DNA of 64,000 bases from Bimastos eiseni. Taxonomy: Eukaryota; Annelida; Clitellata; Crassiclitellata; Lumbricidae. The stretch's first letter is position 1, and every line of letters starts with the position of its first letter. A program made the translations under genes and the position numbers. Below, piece after piece: positions 62,910-64,000 of the stretch. The notes beneath the pieces are model-generated. The model ran no database searches and was not told the DNA's origin. It worked only from the letters and a program-made list of their open reading frames with translations. The DNA lies in NCBI GenBank assembly GCA_959347315.1, contig OY365808.1, forward strand, positions 4,826,188-4,890,187. The letters run 5' to 3'.

Positions 62910-63030
62910 TTTCATGATCCGACCCGACCCATTGATAATGGACCCGACCCGATCCTAATCTGAAGCCAAATATTTGACTCGACCCAACCCAAAATCATAA
63001 TGTGCCTGACCCGAGCCAATCTGACCCGCC
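62910..63030. repeat. GACCC-rich repeat
   Basis: Clustered 'gacccgaccc' words (62921-63030) recur at 63750-63895 together with complementary 'gggtcg'. They may be the two ends of one ~1-kb non-autonomous element; termini and TSD were not defined. Confidence 0.4.
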
Positions 63031-64000
63031 TTTAGTGCAAATCTTGCTAATATTTTTTATCGTCAATTTCTAATGTCGTAAAAACGCAACACAGTCAGAC
63101 CGCCATATATGATAATAATATTGAGTTGTTAGAACTTATCAGGGAAGATACCCTTTGTTTGTTCCATTTATATTGGCCTGAAAATACTTTATCCATAAAT
63201 ATAGTCTATGCAAAAAAATCCGGATATTATTAGGTACGTAGGAGTTCGACCCGTATGTTTCAGCGTTGCATCCACAGCTAACTCACACGCTTGTAATAAA
63301 TCATCTGACCTATTGTTTTTTCTTAGATTCAAGATAAATTAATCCATGCGACAGTTTGAGCCAAGTTCGATGTTATAAGGAATAATTCTGGTGTTGTCCT
63401 GAGTCCTCGTGCTAATTCCTAGGTCATATTCAATTTATTTTATTGTAGCTGATTAACACCAGGGTCCGACGTGGACCGTGGTTCACTAAAGCGATGCTGG
63501 CTTATGTAAGAGACTTAACCCTCAGGCTTGTTCGGTCCTTGCACATAGAGTCAAAGAATCGGGCACTTAAAAGGCGTCCCAATATTTGTCTCATAAGCCA
63601 ATAGCGCATATCAGGTTCAATTGGGTTTGCGATAACCTCGGGGTTGCCTATCTTCGGCTGCTCTTTCCTCACTAAGGTGCCGTAAAGTTCTCTTGCCAAT
63701 GAACGCATGCCCAGAAGTTTTAAACCGTAACGAATCATTATGAACAGCACAGAGTTGAAAATTATGCTCTGCAAAAAATTGGTGGGTCGAAATCGGTCTG
63801 GTTTGGGACCCGAACCAATTCGACCACCAGGATCTCGATCCGACCCAACCCGACAATCTACATATGTTCGTGCCCCGACCCGGCCCGACTCGCCGTTCCA
63901 CTGGACCCGTGGACAACTCTGGGTAGCCATAACTGGACATTACAGCAGGACGGACCTCAATCTCACTCAGATAGAAATACGATAAACATTCTTCATTAGG

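Overview
This is eukaryotic nuclear DNA: A+T-rich, intron-rich, with long ATT/TAT microsatellites and many mobile-element remnants. The frequent 'aggcctac' motif, a Mag/SURL-like Ty3 retrotransposon and an invertebrate-type ribosomal protein S18 suggest a marine invertebrate deuterostome, most likely an echinoderm. That placement is inference; the sequence does not name the species.

Left part (1-20 kb): conserved housekeeping genes. A minus-strand exon at 346-466 encodes the start of a KIND domain like that of PTPN13/FRMPD2. About 1.5 kb away, in divergent orientation, lies a complete 12-exon UTP14 gene (1932-11141, 567 aa), a component of the small-subunit processome. Downstream is RPS18 (16810-19874, 5 exons, 153 aa) with a TOP-like start and an ETS-type site. 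Between them sits an apparently intact hAT DNA transposon (12404-15040) with a 634-aa BED-finger transposase, matching terminal inverted repeats (TIRs) and a perfect 8-bp target-site duplication (TSD). Small non-autonomous hAT-like elements lie in a UTP14 intron (9749-10283) and upstream of RPS18 (15992-16412).

Middle part (22-60 kb): a scattered family of small secreted cysteine-rich proteins that I cannot assign to any known family. Gene A (+, 23467-26343) and gene B (-, 34488-36979) are complete three-exon genes with the same intron positions and phases (0 and 2), a signal peptide, 12 cysteines, a terminal C-x-C and a Thr/Pro-rich tail. Genes C (-, 31407-31571) and D (-, 46029-46175, with a probable last exon at 41468-41576) are related first exons. 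A fifth relative, E, is a lone middle exon (-, 58954-59159). Genes A-D each have a TATA-like box about 100 bp before the ATG. The 5' flanks of A and B are clearly homologous, which points to an inverted duplication. This cluster is the best candidate for an undescribed system here.

The rest of 26-64 kb is mostly mobile DNA. There is a nearly complete Ty3/Mag-type LTR retrotransposon (53436-57890) with 148/149-bp LTRs, a 5-bp TSD, two in-frame stops and a frameshift. Scrambled pieces of one non-LTR family with an RPDG-type C-terminal domain lie near 34, 43-44 and 50 kb. CR1/L2/Jockey-type LINE fragments lie near 15, 30, 52, 58 and 60-62 kb. There are two tRNA-derived SINE families with two copies each, a TA-flanked TIR element holding three ~200-bp tandem repeats (39347-40237), a decayed Tc1/mariner-type transposase (62170-62850), and minisatellites with 15-, 18- and 25-bp units.
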